Positions 1-13,017 of a DNA stretch of 64,000 nt are shown piece after piece. Numbering within the stretch: position 1 is the stretch's first letter; each line of letters opens with the position of its first letter. A program made the translations under genes and the position numbers. The stretch comes from Luidia sarsii (Eukaryota; Echinodermata; Asteroidea; Paxillosida; Luidiidae): contig OX465112.1 of NCBI GenBank assembly GCA_949987565.1, positions 18,821,361 to 18,885,360 of the forward strand, in the 5' to 3' direction. The notes under the pieces are model-generated. The model did no database searches and was not told the origin of the DNA. It saw only the letters and a program-made list of their open reading frames with translations.

Positions 1-493
1 ACTAAAGGCTTTAAGTGACCCATCCGAAGGTGAATTACGACATATCTGGGACCCCTCTGAGCTTTTGACTTTTTCCCTAGTGCCTTACCTAAGCAAACTC
101 TGCCCCTGTGCACAACTCTGACCCGAACTGGCAATTGCTGCATGCAGTAGAGTGAAGGACCCCACCACCTCAAAGTGACACCACAGTGCATGCAAACTTT
201 CACATGCAGGCATGCATCTGACTCACGTCTGCGCGTGATCTGCGTTTCACCGGATGACGCTTTAAGTTTGGGGGGCCCCTGTCTTTCAACACCAATTACG
301 CCGAGATGCATTTTCCTGGAAAAGTGAGAGGTCTTTTTCTCCGGTCATTACGAATGCCAGGGGAGGGGGCACTTTCCAGCTGCCTGAATCAGATCGAGAT
401 GGCCAAACAAGATAGAAACCTGAGAACAGTGATATTGGGAAAAGTGATAAGTTTTTTAGGCTGTATTACTGCACTCTACAAAGGAGCGTGCGT

Positions 494-687
494 AAGTTTG
501 CAGAATGATCTTTGGACAACTCCCTGGCCATCAGTTCCATTTGATTGGCATGCAAACTCTGGGTACATATTGGAACCACTTTGATCTATGTACATGTACT
601 TTAATTTGGTCTGCTGCAAGTTTGTAGAATGATCTTTGGACAACTCCCTTGTCATCAGTTTCATTTGATTGGCATGCAGACTCTGGC
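494..687 (+). repeat. Direct repeat pair, about 70 bp each
   Basis: Positions 494-562 and 618-687 are near-identical direct copies. Both contain GAATGATCTTTGGACAACTC and end in the TTGATTGGCATGCA region. The spacer is about 55 bp. This looks like a local tandem duplication; no function is suggested. Confidence 0.8.
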
Positions 688-1380
688 AGTGAGCGTTATC
701 ACTCTATTGCCACGCTCGTGTCGCACAGACATAACGCGATGTTTGCGTCGAGGAGAATGAATGCTTGTGGCTGTTCAGCTTTTTCAAAGCTAACGGCTCC
801 CATGTTTGCCTCGCGCCTGTCAAAGCTAACAATATGCTCTGCTCAATCACCGTGCGAGGGTGCTTTTGATCCGTGGAGCCCAGTTACTGGGGGTTCTGAA
901 GCCCCGGTGCCTAGACGCAGGTACAAAGTTGTTATGTAGTTTGGGCAGAATGATGACAACAAGGGTAGAGGGCTTGTCCCCCTCAACAAAGGAGAAATGC
1001 AAAAGCACCAGGGGTTGGGTTCTGCGAGGGAGGTGGAGAGGGCTGGGGACTAGCGGTCCAATCGTTCAAATTTGACTTGTTCCCAGGGTCCCTGTACTGC
1101 CCGGCCAGGGAATTATTAGACTTGGCCTCCTCTAGCGTTATAGACTATCCAAGTATGCCAGGGACTTAGCATTGAGATATCTTTCTGCATCACTTGGCAG
1201 GCAAGTGAAAGCTGGGCTTATCTCTTCCTGTCTTTGGGGGGGGGGGGAAGCAAGGCCTGGTTTGAAAAGCCCGATTCTAAAAAAAGGACTTCTTTATTCC
1301 TCAAGGAATTTTGGGGTGAAGAGTTTGATAGACAAACCTTTGTACAACCCTGAAAATTGTTACTGTATAGTGGACCATTT

Positions 1381-1492
1381 GCCTTTGAGATAGGTTCCCT
1401 GCTAGGATTGAAACGTCAGGCCCTTTAACTTCTGAGATTTGTGTATTGCAGGTCATTTAGTCAGTGAGCAGTTTGCAACAGTTTTTTGTGTT
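1381..1492 (+). mobile_element. Penelope-associated repeat (hammerhead-like motif), solo
   Basis: Contains GCCTTTGAGA, a CCTGCTAGG hairpin, TTGAAACGTCAGGCCC and then the conserved tail with TCAGTGAGCAGTTTGCAACA. The same core recurs about twenty times in this window and flanks a Penelope GIY-YIG fragment at 16.3-17.0 kb. This copy has a few substitutions. Confidence 0.7.
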
Positions 1493-3074
1493 ACTGTAAT
1501 TATAGTGAACTTATTCAAGAAGTGCATTTTTAGAGCAAAACAAATGGCAACTTGAGGCGCTATATAGATCAGCTAGAATATCTTGTTAATGAGTGTGGTT
1601 TGTGGCTTGTGATGGGCACATCTTTGACATGTAACCTTGGGTTGATTGTGATCCCTGATCGTGCCACATTTCTTTTGGTCAGAGCTGCATTGTTACAGTG
1701 AGGAGGCAGCCCTGCCACGTGCATTTCTGCGTGAAGAGATCACTGATTGAGACCTTGGGTCTGTTTCTGAGAAGGGTCGGGTGCTGTGTAGTAGTAGCTT
1801 GTCCCTAGGTATGCTAGCATCACTAAGCAAGGGGGTTGTGGATTCTGGGCAGGATCTTGATTCAAGAGAAATGTGTGAACTGTAGGGCAGGGTTTGGAGA
1901 GGCTGTTGCATGAAGGCTGCGAGCCTGTTGCGACCAGGACAGGGAGGGGGTGGGGGGGGGCACTGAGGCAATTACCTCTTCCCCTCGCAGGCTGTTGATG
2001 CATGTACATGTGATTCCCGCTAAATCCCACCTCAGCAAAGACCTCCCTCCCATGCCCCACCTCCACCCACCCCCCTCCCTCCCTTCTTATTCAAAACCCC
2101 AGGGGTGACGCAGCTGTCATCCTGTAAATGAGATATTGCATAGATATTTGGTTACACGATCCTTCTCGGAACACAGCGTGCCCTCATTGTTTGACATGAA
2201 GTGATCAACTCCAGAGACCTTCTCAACAATCGCGTTCACCCTTCCCTTGTGGGTTAGTCAGCTGAGGAGTCTTCTTCCCTTCTGGGAATTATATTTCCTC
2301 AGTTCTCATCTGCATTGTTTCTCTATTAGCATGTGGACAGTGCACATTTCTCCCTCGAGGCTCGGCCCCAAATCTGAATACAAAATCTGCCCTTATTAAA
2401 AAAACAAACTCGCAATAACCTGGCGCTTGGAAAGTTGTGTGCTGATCCTGTTAATACCATTCTGACTTGATCTAAACCGAATCCTCTAAGAAGGATCGGG
2501 TCAGTCTGTGTGTTTGTTTTCACATCCCCTCACCCCAGAGAAATTTGCCCCAGAAACAACACAGACCTCTGTTGTTTCAGATAACAAATAATCTGTTGAC
2601 AGGAAATATGAAACTCTGCAAAAGATCCGCTTGATGAAACTTGCATTTACATGTACAACAGGCTTTATTCTGAAAATCTTTCGCCAGGGCCCTTGATCAA
2701 GGCCTTTAGGTTTGGGGTCACACAGGGAACATGAATACATGACATTAAAACACTGTTGTGATCAGAATCATCTGATGCAGGATTGGCAGTTGCAGGCTGT
2801 TACGCCATCTGGCACATTAACATGCATAAAACCACAAGGGGTGACTCCTTGAAGTTTTGAGAATCAAATTTGATTTTGAGTTTCCCTGTACATGTATTTT
2901 GCTTACGTATGATGCTGTGGAATAGCCATGTGAAATGGGGGGGGGTGTGTCAGCTAACTTGAACTGTAGTCTACTCTTACACAGATGCACCTTTCATTCA
3001 CATTCCACATGTATATCTTGTTAACTGGTCCAAAATGAATCACACGTGCATTTGTTTTCTTCTGCTTTCTGCAG

Positions 3075-4982
3075 GGTTTTGGCTGGTCTGGTTCCTCATT
3101 GTCTTCATCATTGGATTCTGTGTGTGGCAGCGCAAGAAGCTGCACCCATGGAGAGGCAATGCCAACCATCGCACGTGCTCAGTTCAGGACTTTCTCAGGG
3201 GCTTCAATTTTGAAAACATCACGCCAGGTAAGCAGAGCCATCTGAGTTTGAGTTTGATGGGAAGTGAAAGCTTTGTGATTGATTTTGGTTGGTTTCTTTG
3301 AAATCGGGAAAACCTTGATCGAGCTGTTCAAACATAGTTTTTAACCCGTATCTCAAAAACTACTTAACCAATTTACATAAAATTTCAGTGCTGGGGGTTT
3401 CTCAAGGAGTCTGATCAGCACACTGAATTTCATTCCAATCTGTGATGGTCAGGTCCAAAAGCGTGTTGAATTGTCACAGAATTACCCTTTTCTTACAACT
3501 GGAATGTTTCTGCTCATTTCCTGCAGTGCCACCATGCAAGTTGCCCTCGTACTCTGAAATAGGAGAGACTGTCGGCTATGACACACCGCCCCCACCGTAC
3601 ACGTACTACTACATCCAGGCAGCCACCTCAGGCTTTGGCAGCGGCAACAGTTCCGACTGCCAAACGTGCGGCAACAACAGCGGCCTCTCATCGCTGACGC
3701 CGCGCCTCACAGAAGCAGCAATAGAGACGAGAGGGTAGGTATTCTCCTCTTGGGGTCTTTATATCTCGCTGGCCACTTTGCCAACTTTTAGCCCGTCAGT
3801 CATGAGACCTGCTTCCCCCCCCCCCCCCCCATGTATGGCCTCGGTCAAACTGTCAAAAAACTAAAATTGGAATAGCTGGCCGTTTCAAGCAATGAATCAC
3901 AGGAGGTGATTGGACACAATCAGATTTATCAAGAGGTATCCTGCGGCTTTAGAGGAAATTTGTCGGGAAGGCGACAGATTTTGGGACAGGAGGAAGGCCC
4001 CCTTCAGAAGGCAGGGTTGGGCCAGAAGTGACGTGGATTGAATGGAGGAGTGGTTTGTTGGGCTGCAGGGGCTCTGTGCAGTCCGTTCAACGATGACTCG
4101 GCTAAATGGGGACTGGGGCATGTGACCATTGCTTAGTTTCTTAAAGTGGGGGTTGTTTGTAACTCAACTGCAACAATGGGTCACTTCGTACCACATCTTA
4201 CTTTGTTTGGCAGATAACTTGTTCCCCTAGATTGAGTCATTTAGTCATTTTTAATATGCACCATGGGGACAGTAATGACTTCGGAATTATGTTCAATTAT
4301 CATCAGGATATGCGCTAATTCATGCACATTTATGCCGTGCGCATTGTTGTGTGTCATGGTTATCTGAGCAGATTCAGATGGGACAGTAATCGGAACCGAA
4401 CGGGGTGCCATAAAAAAGATAATGGAATACAACGAGAGATGTTTTTTGTTGCTTTGCAGGAATGAGGGTGGGGAGAGCAGACTGGAGACGCCTGACTCCA
4501 CCGAGGCCCCGCCCAGCTATGCGCACATAATGGAGACGTCTCGCGAGCGCGAGATGCGCGCCGTGGCCAAAGCCCTGGCCCAGACTCTGACCCCGTCCCG
4601 TTCCCCCACGGTCACCCCTGGTGTCACGCCGGTCGTCTCACCGCCCGCCACGCCGCTCCCGACAACTCCCCGGCCGACGCCCTTGGCCACGCCCTTGGCC
4701 ACGCCCAAGCCCACGCCCTGCGTCACGCCGGCCATGACGCCGGCCATCTCCCGGTCCCCGCGAGCCTCGCCCGCCGCTACCCCCTCCACCCCACGTCACG
4801 AACTCGCGGCCAGCAGCAGCCAGTCTAGCCTGGCCACTGCCACTGCTTCGGCCCCGGCCTCCCCGGCACATCTCATGGCCTCAGGGAACGCGTCGGCCTC
4901 AGACAGGGGCGTGACCTCCACCATTGTGGACTTGCAGATCAACGACAGAGGCTCCCTGAACTATGTCACCAGACTGACGTGA
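3075..4982 (+). CDS. WBP1/WBP1L-like single-pass membrane protein with PPxY motifs (3' three exons)
   Basis: Exons are 3075-3227, 3527-3734 and 4460-4982, with intron phases 1 and 2 that join cleanly. Acceptors are TGCAG, CTGCAG and TTGCAG; donors are GTAAGC and GTAGGT. The first exon gives a transmembrane segment (FWLVWFLIVFIIGFCVW) followed by basic residues QRKK. The second has KLPSYSEI followed by TPPPPY, the spacing typical of WBP1/WBP1L proteins, whose cytoplasmic PPxY motifs bind WW domains of NEDD4-type ubiquitin ligases. The last exon adds APPSYAHI, then a long Thr/Pro/Ala-rich tail of TP and SP dipeptides and a stop at 4980. The N-terminus, expected to hold a signal peptide and Cys-rich ectodomain, is not visible. 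Family assignment rests on the TM-KLPxY-PPPPY order and is inference; another PPxY adaptor is possible. The TP-rich tail is unusual and could be heavily phosphorylated or O-glycosylated. Confidence 0.65.
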
Positions 4983-7900
4983 AGAGCAGTTCCCCAACCG
5001 CTGTTGAAGGCCCGCTATCCCTGGCTCTATTCGACGGAGATCGACTCGCAGTGTACAGTATGTATGGAAAAGGGGAGACGGAGAAACAGGATCATCTGTT
5101 CAGGGTGACCTCTGAAGTTGGTAACGTCTTTGCTCCGAGTGTACCTAATATTGAGAAGTAAGAAGTAAGACACCCATATGGCATTTTGGGGCAGTTCAGT
5201 TAAACTGCGTTCATTTTTTAACTTTAAGTTGAGCTATATGGAACCAGTTAATAACAGTGGCGTCACACATTATGTAAGTCGCAATAACTCTTTGAGGTCG
5301 AAATTGCCATCGTTGGGGAAACGCAAGTTGAGTGTCTGGATTCAAACCACCGAAAAAGGGGAAACTCATGTGGCCTACTTATTTATGGGGGAACCCTTGC
5401 TTAAATTTTTGCTAAGAAATGGTTCGTATCAGAAAAAAAGGATTATTTATTCATGGTATCTTGGGTTTTTTTTTTGGTTTTTTTTTAGGTGTTTTTGTGT
5501 TTTTTTTCCGTGGGAAGGTGATGTGATTACCTTCTCCACTGTTGCTTACATGTTTGATTGTTGAGTTCATTTGATGGTGCTTTGCATCTTAGTGACATAG
5601 TGTACTGGGTTAGTGGAGCCACAGATAGCATGTCTCTTTCTTTCATTGCAGTCTTTGGATGTACATGTTTAGTGCGGACTAATTTAACCCGAGTTTCTCA
5701 TGTAGAAAAATTGTTTCAGAAGGTGACTTTCTTTCTTTCTCTTACGTTAGATATTAGCAAGATAGCAATGCAATGCATAGGCAGCTGCAGAAAGATTTGT
5801 AACTCTTAGATTTGTTTCCAAAGATTTTGTCTGTTGTTAAGTAGACTGTTCTCTGAACTGCTTTTGGGTATACTTGTAGTTGGACGAAGGGACTGCCCCT
5901 TCGACTTTTGATTTTCTGTTTCTTGTAAACATTTTGCAGGGAACTTTGGAGTTAAATGGGTGCTCAAAAGATGTATGGGTTGGTGAGGCAATTTCGGTTT
6001 TCAATCCACATTGATGCGTGGAACAGTGGCTTGGGTTCTTGAGAGGTGCTTGGCATCGAGATGGAGCTCTGACGTCAGTTGGGTCAGGAGTTGTTGCTTT
6101 TGTTTGTGGCCTAATTTCAATGCAGTACGACATCAAGCATGTATTTGTGCTAAGCTCGCCAAACATGCGGTGCGGGCGATGGCAATTTTAACCTTACTAC
6201 GTAATATGCGTGTCTCTATGATGTTCTGCATCTACCGACATAAAATTGGATGGGATATTAATGGCCAGTGCCTAAAACTTGAAAGATCATATTTTGTATG
6301 AAAAAAAAAAAAATCAAAAAAAAAAAAAAATCAAGTCATTTTGCATGTTAATTGTGCACTGAGTTGTTTTTTGAGAGCCCAGGTTATGCATGCCAGTAAC
6401 ATGTACATCTACGTGTAACGGCTGTTAATATTGCTAAGCTTTTGTGGATGAAGATCTTTCAGGTTAGGGGTTGACATGGTTGACAAAGCACTGGCAAGGA
6501 GACTGCTAAGCGTACCAAAAGGTTCTTTCCAATTGTTCAAGATCTTATTGTTTCCTCCAAAATGGTCAGAAGAATATTGTGCCTGAGAGAGACCAACATT
6601 TGCTTAATGGTTTCAATGTATGCGCTAAATATGTAAGCACATTCATCTTTTCAATAATTGAATAACGGTATACAGTATAGAAAAGCCTTTACCCACCGAA
6701 CAAATACCGCAACCACACGCTCCAACAATTTGTCCACTTTATTTTGAGCCGCATTAAATGCTTGAAAGGTTCTGTCAAATTCCCCCTATTTTGTACAAGT
6801 TGAAGTCGCAACTTGAAAGAAAGGAAAAAACAATGAATAAGTGGATGACGTTGAGCTTTGCCAGTGTTGTGTATATTAAACATTTTTTTCAAAACATTTG
6901 TTCACATTTGTGAGTCTTTAAATATGACAAAAAAATGATATTTTTTACCTTAAGTTAGTGCATGAGTGATGTATATGCAGTAGAACAAGTATTTACACAG
7001 TCTACATCCCAAAATTTGTGGGACAAGTTCAGAAAACAAAAAATCTAACCAAATTTAAGTTGTTAGTCTTTCAATTTAAGTGATGATTGATCAAAAACAT
7101 TGTTCGTTGTTGATGGAAGTAATTGTTTATTTTTTCCCTTTTACTCTCGGTATATAAGGTCACTGACCTCTTTTCCTGTATGATTAAGCTGCATTTAAAA
7201 TGCTCCAAGCTGTCATTTTGTCTGAACCATTTGTAGATTCGATGATTTAGAATACTCGTTTATATACTTAAGTCTTGTTAAGTAAAGGTACGGTGTTTTC
7301 TTGAAATCTTTGTTCGGGAGTTTTGAATAGGACGACCTGCGCTGTTCAATCCATTTTCTGAAAACGTTTTGGTGTGATTGGAGAGAACTTTGCCTAGCAT
7401 CACAGCACACTGTCTGTCATGTTCTTTAAACTACGGTAATATCAATTAGACTGAAAAGTCAAATAGCAGATTGTATAGAAAAAAAGGACTATGTTGTTTT
7501 GACCACTTCACAAGAAACACATTTTTTTATTCTCGTCATCGGAAGACTAATGCAAAGTTTTTGCAGCACAAGTGAAAATTGCTATAAAAAAGTTAAGTGC
7601 CTAGCGTTTGATGCAAATTGAAAAAAAGAAAAAAAGTGGTGAAGTGCTGCTGTTTGTGATCTATGGGGAAACCATGTTGTTTCCCATTCTGTTGTAAGAA
7701 CATAAAACATGTGTGCGTGGTATAGGGGGACATGTACTGTAATACATGCATTAGCAGGAATTCTGGGTGGTTGTTTTTCTTTGTCCTTTTTTTCTTTGGT
7801 CAGTGGTGCTATTTTTATATATTATATGGGGAAAGTGCATAATATGAGCAGTGTATCAACTGGTTGGTCGTGCTCATGTTATTAAGTTATTTTTTCATTT

Positions 7901-9140
7901 TTTGGTTTTTTTTGCCTTTGGTTTTTTCAAAGTGTATGAAAAAAAAGTCATGTAGAATGAGTTTTGGACATCTTTAAACTTGTGTAAGAAATAGATGTTT
8001 TTTTATTCACGAAGAACATGTATTACATTTGATTCGCCCAAGATTGAGCAGACTCCATTTTTTTGTACGTTCTGAGGCATTGCTGCTCCGAATCCAGTAG
8101 TCTTGAGCAGAGAGGAGTACTTTTGATTAATTTCCCCGTAAGATTCCAATTTTATAATTTCATTTGGAATTTGATCGAAATTCCATTGGTAGACGAGGTT
8201 TGAGTAGAATTAAAAGTGATACATGTTCTCAGGGATTCTTTCCTCCATAATGGAGGGGTCTTAAATACTTTTTATATTTATTTTCATTTTTTTTTCTTTT
8301 TCGAGGTTAAACTTCGTACGGAAGGAATACGCTAATTGTTTTTTTCTGGATGTTGGATTACATATTATCCCGAACTCTTGAGAAAAAAAAATTGAGGAGA
8401 TACATGGAAACGGTCGAAAGGAACCGCTATGATCAACGCATTGGCATACGGGTCTCTGGCCCGGTCACGTAGGCGAGTTATTCTCCCCACGCCAGTGGGA
8501 AAAGCCCGAAGCGTGGAAAGCTCAAAAGCTCAACAACAACAAAAGGGAAATAACTGGGACAGTTTCCGGCGTTCGCCTTGCCGAAGTTCGTCAACGCCCT
8601 GAACTTGAGACGATGAGCCTTTCTATAATTTCATTTGTCTGGCGAGAAGGGCTGGGTTGTCGTGACAGAGAGACGCGTGGAAATGATGGTGCAGTTCTGA
8701 TTGAAGACGTCTTCTGCCTTTTCACCCGAAGGTTTAGAAATAGACAGGGAGGTTAAAAGAATATAAATAAAACATAACGATATTTAGCGTTCGCGGAAGG
8801 AGCTGTTAGTGGGACCTATTTAGGATGTACATATTAAATAATTTGTAAATAACAAACTTACAGTATTCCCCCTGTATAATGTCATGCCAAAGAAAAGTAT
8901 ACATTATCTTTAAAAAAGAAGAAGATTGTCTGCTTGGTCTTTCTTTGTGTCCTTGTCTGAGGAGCTTAGGGAAATATTCAGAAACTGATTATCTAATGTT
9001 CTTGACTGAAGTTATGAACTTATGATGACAGTCAATAATTTCAAAAAAAAAATGGAAAGCATGCAGGTACAAGACAAGTAGCATAGCTGCCATCCTATCT
9101 TAAAGGAAATTAGGAATACTTCTGCTTAGAAAAGGAGATA
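4983..9140 (+). other. Probable long 3' UTR and intergenic DNA after the WBP1-like gene
   Basis: AT-rich DNA with many T and A runs and no coding signal. An AATAAA hexamer at 8766-8771 is the clearest polyadenylation signal I noticed, which would give a 3' UTR of about 3.8 kb; earlier termination is possible. A-rich runs at 6301-6333 look like simple sequence. I see no RNA gene. Confidence 0.4.
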
Positions 9141-9247
9141 TACAACTATGTTGCAAACTGCTTACTGACTAAAATTACCAAAATGTAAATCTTAAAATTT
9201 AGTGGGCCTGACGTTTCGATCCTAGCAGGACCTTTCTCAAAGGCAGA
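9141..9247 (-). mobile_element. Penelope-associated repeat, solo, minus strand
   Basis: A full-length minus-strand copy of the dispersed motif. Read on the minus strand it runs CTTTGAGAAAGGTCC, GCTAGGATCGAAACGTC, AGGCCCACTAAATTTTAAG and then CAGTTTGCAA. It is well preserved and has no attached coding sequence. Confidence 0.75.
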
Positions 9248-12160
9248 AGGAATTTCATAGCAAACTACATAGGAATACATATGTATTTCCAAGCCAAAAA
9301 TCGGAATCTGTTGTCAAGAGCTTGTAAAAAAGTGATATATTGTTTACCCTAAACGAGGAATGATTCCTCCAAAATAGGAATGGTTGGCAGCTATATGAAG
9401 TAATAATTCCATGAGCTTGGCTATCTTCGGAACTCCGCAAATAGCGAGTGGGTTCGAGGGATTAGACCCCACGTCTTGAACCATGGAGGAATGCTTGAAC
9501 CAATCGTTGATCGAAGGTCGCACAGACAGGCCTCGACCCTGCATTAATTAGGGGCACGTGGGGGATTTTCGGTTTTCTATAGCTGGCGCGGTGAGGCCAG
9601 TGCGTTCGCATTATGCATTAGCGCCGTCAGAGGGTCTCCTCTTTCGCTGCCTATTACTCACAGATGATGGCATTTTTTGTCAGACTTTGCCCTGCCCTCC
9701 GCTGCTCGGACAGGCCAACAATCGTTTAATCCATCTCGGAGTCTCTCCCCCTGTTTTTCTTCAAAGTAGTAATGACATGAACCCCCCCTCCCCAACAAAA
9801 AGGAGGATTTCCCAGACTTCGTGGCCGGGACTCCTCCCAACCACCCGACAATGCTTATTATTTCGACACCGATAGAATGTCTTTGTTCTTCGGGAATTGA
9901 GCCGCCCTTTGTTGGTCGCGGATGGCGGACCGTAAGCTCGTCGGCTCATCTCGTTATAATGTCGGGACTTCTGCTGGTCATGGCATGATCACGACATCGA
10001 CTTTAATCATGCAAGCAGCTTCAATTTATTCATTTTCGGGGTCTGCGCCTGCGTTCGACCCGTACCCGTGTGAAAGAAAATTGCCTGCAAGTATCCTGCA
10101 TTATTTTAGATATTTTCATCTTTGTATGAGGATGTACATGTACATAGAAGTAAGTGCATGGATTTATCTGAAAGCAAGCTACGTTAATAGTAGACTCCAA
10201 GCATTCCCCTGATAATGATTTTTATCATAATGACTGTCGAAACATCAAACTCGTCACTGCAGTGACTGAAGCTACCTAGAATTCGAAACGTAGCCCCCTA
10301 TCGGTATACAGTGTATAAAATGGTAGAAGGGGCTTTTGTGAGCCATTTATTGGAAGTGAATTACCGACTTATAACTTACCGACCGACTTATTTAACCAAA
10401 TATTGATAAACTCGTCTATTGAGCTCATTGGCATAACATTATTTTTATAACCTAGGATTATTGACTGACAAAGGGTTACTGCCACTTATTATAAAAAAAC
10501 AATGACTATGGTTATTGCATGCTCCGGCTGCGTGAATGGAGGAATTGGAAAGCGCCCTCTTTTGACAAACAAACAAATGCAAAATGGCTGCCTCCACGGA
10601 CCAATGTCCATGTCATGTTATTGTCAGAAAAAATCCCTTTGTTGTTTCGTCCTTGTTCTAGTCCTGAGTTGTTAGTGCACCTCACCCTCTGAACCGACTT
10701 GTGTTTGTCATTGTGTATACTGGTCGAAGATATCATTCTGCTGTCCACCAGTTCGTCAGTTCGAGTAATTTGTAATGTAAGATTTCATGATCATGTATTG
10801 TAACAAAAGTCTAAACTGATTCTATTTCTAGAAGTCTTATTAATTGTCATTAATTTACCGGTAATAATTTAATAATATACTATACTGTAATTTGTAAACG
10901 TGATGAAGTATTTTGTTTTAGTGTTGTGTTCGCCAGTTTGGGTAAAACAGGGTGATGATATTCCACATTTGTGAGACAGGTAATTAGTTACATTCTCACC
11001 ACTTACTTACATAAAAACTAATCAAATGAGTCAATAAATTAAGAAACTGGTTACGGAATTTGTAGGGAAAAAGTATTGTTTGCAGAGAGTTTTACTTTGT
11101 AATTATGTATTTGATAATTTTTTGATTAATTGTTACATTATTCAAGGTTAGGAGGGCCTGACGTTATATAAATGTTTATATTTGCATTTTGATAATTTTA
11201 GTCAGAAGGCAGTTTCCAACATTTTTGCTTATATAGTACTCTTACATAATTACTGCTCTTGGAATTTTTACATAAAACAACGAGGAACAATGTTACCTAA
11301 GTCTTGAAGTTTCCATTTCGGCGCAACTGCAGAATACCCCGCCACTCACCTCTGCACTGTGTTACACACACGTCGGCCTGCACTGCACTGGGAAGGGCTT
11401 CACGTGTACATGTAAAACTAAGTACTAGTAAAGTAGTATTAGTACATGTATTAGTACAGTAGTTGAAGAAGTACCGTTACTGCATTGCTACCAATGACAA
11501 TAGTAAGTATTAGTAGTAGTAGTAGTACTATTATATTAGTACTAGTACTATTAGTACTAGTAAGTACTAGTATTAGTATTACTACTAGTAAGTACTAGTA
11601 GTATTACTACTAGTAAGTACTAGTACTATTACTAGTATTACTACTAGTAAGTACTTAGTATTACTACTAGTAAGTACTAGTACTATTAGTATTACTACTA
11701 GTAAGTACTAGTACTATTAGTATTACTACTAGTAAGTACTAGTACTATTAGTATTACTACTAGTAAGTACCGGTAATAGTACTAGTTGTATTACGAGGGC
11801 ATCCAACCAATGCCTTCTCCGGCTCTGTGATTATGAATGAATATTCTCCACATTCGCCTGTCCAGTATCGCAGATATTTAGTTCATTAGTGTCATGCAGA
11901 TCCGTCTTTCTGCAGCATGTACGTGTGTATACATAGATGTGGGTCAGGAATACATTAATCATGATGATTTGTGTTTTAATGGACTATCACTCTATCAGGC
12001 AAACGTACGTCACTGCTGTAATGCTACATTGCTTTCTACCACAAATCATCTATCATAGGTCATGTTTCTGAGTACTTTGGAGCATGTTAGATTAGCAGCA
12101 TTACCAAGATTGGATGAGAATGAACAGTTGTTTCTTGCTATGATAGCAATAATACGCAAA
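9248..12160. other. Intergenic region, no gene recognised
   Basis: Contains short meaningless open frames and a degenerate Penelope-associated tail near 11155-11235 (GAGGGCCTGACG, then GCAGTTTCCAACATTTTTG). From about 10800 to 11300 it is AT-rich and unremarkable apart from the simple repeat listed separately. Confidence 0.5.
11425..11795. repeat. Simple repeat of TACTAGTA / TAGTAC type
   Basis: About 370 bp built only from TAGTA, ACTAGTA and TATTACTAC words. It includes a higher-order unit of about 42 bp (TATTACTACTAGTAAGTACT and variants) repeated several times near 11630-11770. Many words are self-complementary (ACTAGT, GTAC), so hairpins are likely. Confidence 0.85.
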
Positions 12161-12345
12161 AATGTCGCAAACTGCTTACTGACTAAAATGACCCAAAAAT
12201 ATCACAAAATTAGGAGGGCCTAACGGTACCGTTAACGTTTTGATCCTAGCAGGACCTTGCTCAAAGTCAGAATCATTCTTCCTTTGAGAAAGGTCCTGCT
12301 TGGTCCTGCTTGGATAGAAACGTCAGGCCCTCCTGATGGTTGATG
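12160..12345. mobile_element. Penelope-associated repeat, head-to-head pair
   Basis: A minus-strand copy (GCAAACTGCTTACTGAC ... GATCCTAGCAGGACC) is followed within about 20 bp by a plus-strand copy (CCTTTGAGAAAGGTCCTGCT ... GAAACGTCAGGCCC). The plus copy has an internal duplication of GGTCCTGCTT. The arrangement forms a foldback. Confidence 0.7.
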
Positions 12346-13017
12346 TACATACTGAATTACTGATAGCATTTAGGAAATAATTATTATGATTGCAGTATAT
12401 GCGTTCAGTGAAGAACCCAACCTTAGCTATGATGCTTAACATTTGAAGCTGTGATCTCGTCTCACGCTAACTGTTACCTGCTCAATTTAAAGTGATGATT
12501 TTGATTTTCCCTCTCAGACTTGATTTGCCGTCATAGAGACGTGACTGGCATCATGTGATGAGGTCGGATGTCAAGTTGGAGTCCTAGCCACTTTTTGTGA
12601 CGTTGTGTCTGCGGGACTCATATGAGTGAGTGGTGGGACGATTTTTGGTGTCGACCAGGATCGTAATTTCAGCAGCGTCATTGATGAGGAGCTCAGAGTG
12701 TGTTGCTGTCTGAGCCGATTTCCTAATGTGAGAGCGGTAAACATGAAAGAAGAAAGGAAACCATCGTGGCTCGATCACCATTCCTTTGAATGAGATATTG
12801 AAGATCTTGGAATGGTAGTTAACAGCAACATTCACTAATACTGTACTGACTAGAAAGATTACCTTCATGTAGGGATGCGTGCGTAGTCAGGCTTGCGTCT
12901 TTCTCTGGAAGGCTAGATTGCAGGCCACTGCAAAGGACAAGAGCACCCAAGGACGACGAGCTAAGAGAGAGAGAGAGAGAGAGAGAGGATTTGGGGGATC
13001 CCGCCGCCAATCCCGCC
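12346..13017 (+). other. Upstream region and probable 5' UTR of DCAF10
   Basis: No exon is recognised before the DCAF10 start codon. A (GA)n run at 12965-12987 lies about 30 bp upstream of the ATG and base composition turns GC-rich there, as expected for a promoter-proximal first exon. The transcription start cannot be placed by eye. Confidence 0.35.

Larger units (their letters stand above)
1..3074. other. Non-coding: intron or 5' flank of the WBP1-like gene
   Basis: I see no convincing exon here. The WBP1-like gene begins at 3075 with an internal exon, so its first exons (signal peptide and Cys-rich ectodomain in this family) lie either here unrecognised or to the left of the window. The stretch holds a short direct repeat, one Penelope-derived fragment at 1381-1492, a G run near 1237 and C/T-rich DNA near 2040-2090. 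Short open frames on both strands have no recognisable domain and no splice context. Confidence 0.5.

Noticed and set aside
4517..4871. Gly/Val/Arg-rich minus-strand frames opposite the Thr/Pro-rich exon
   Set aside because: Shadow of the low-complexity plus-strand exon, whose reading is supported by PPSY and by splice phase.
12584..12868. Minus-strand 94-codon frame upstream of DCAF10
   Set aside because: No recognisable domain, no splice context, and it overlaps the probable 5' flank of DCAF10. I could not support it as a gene.
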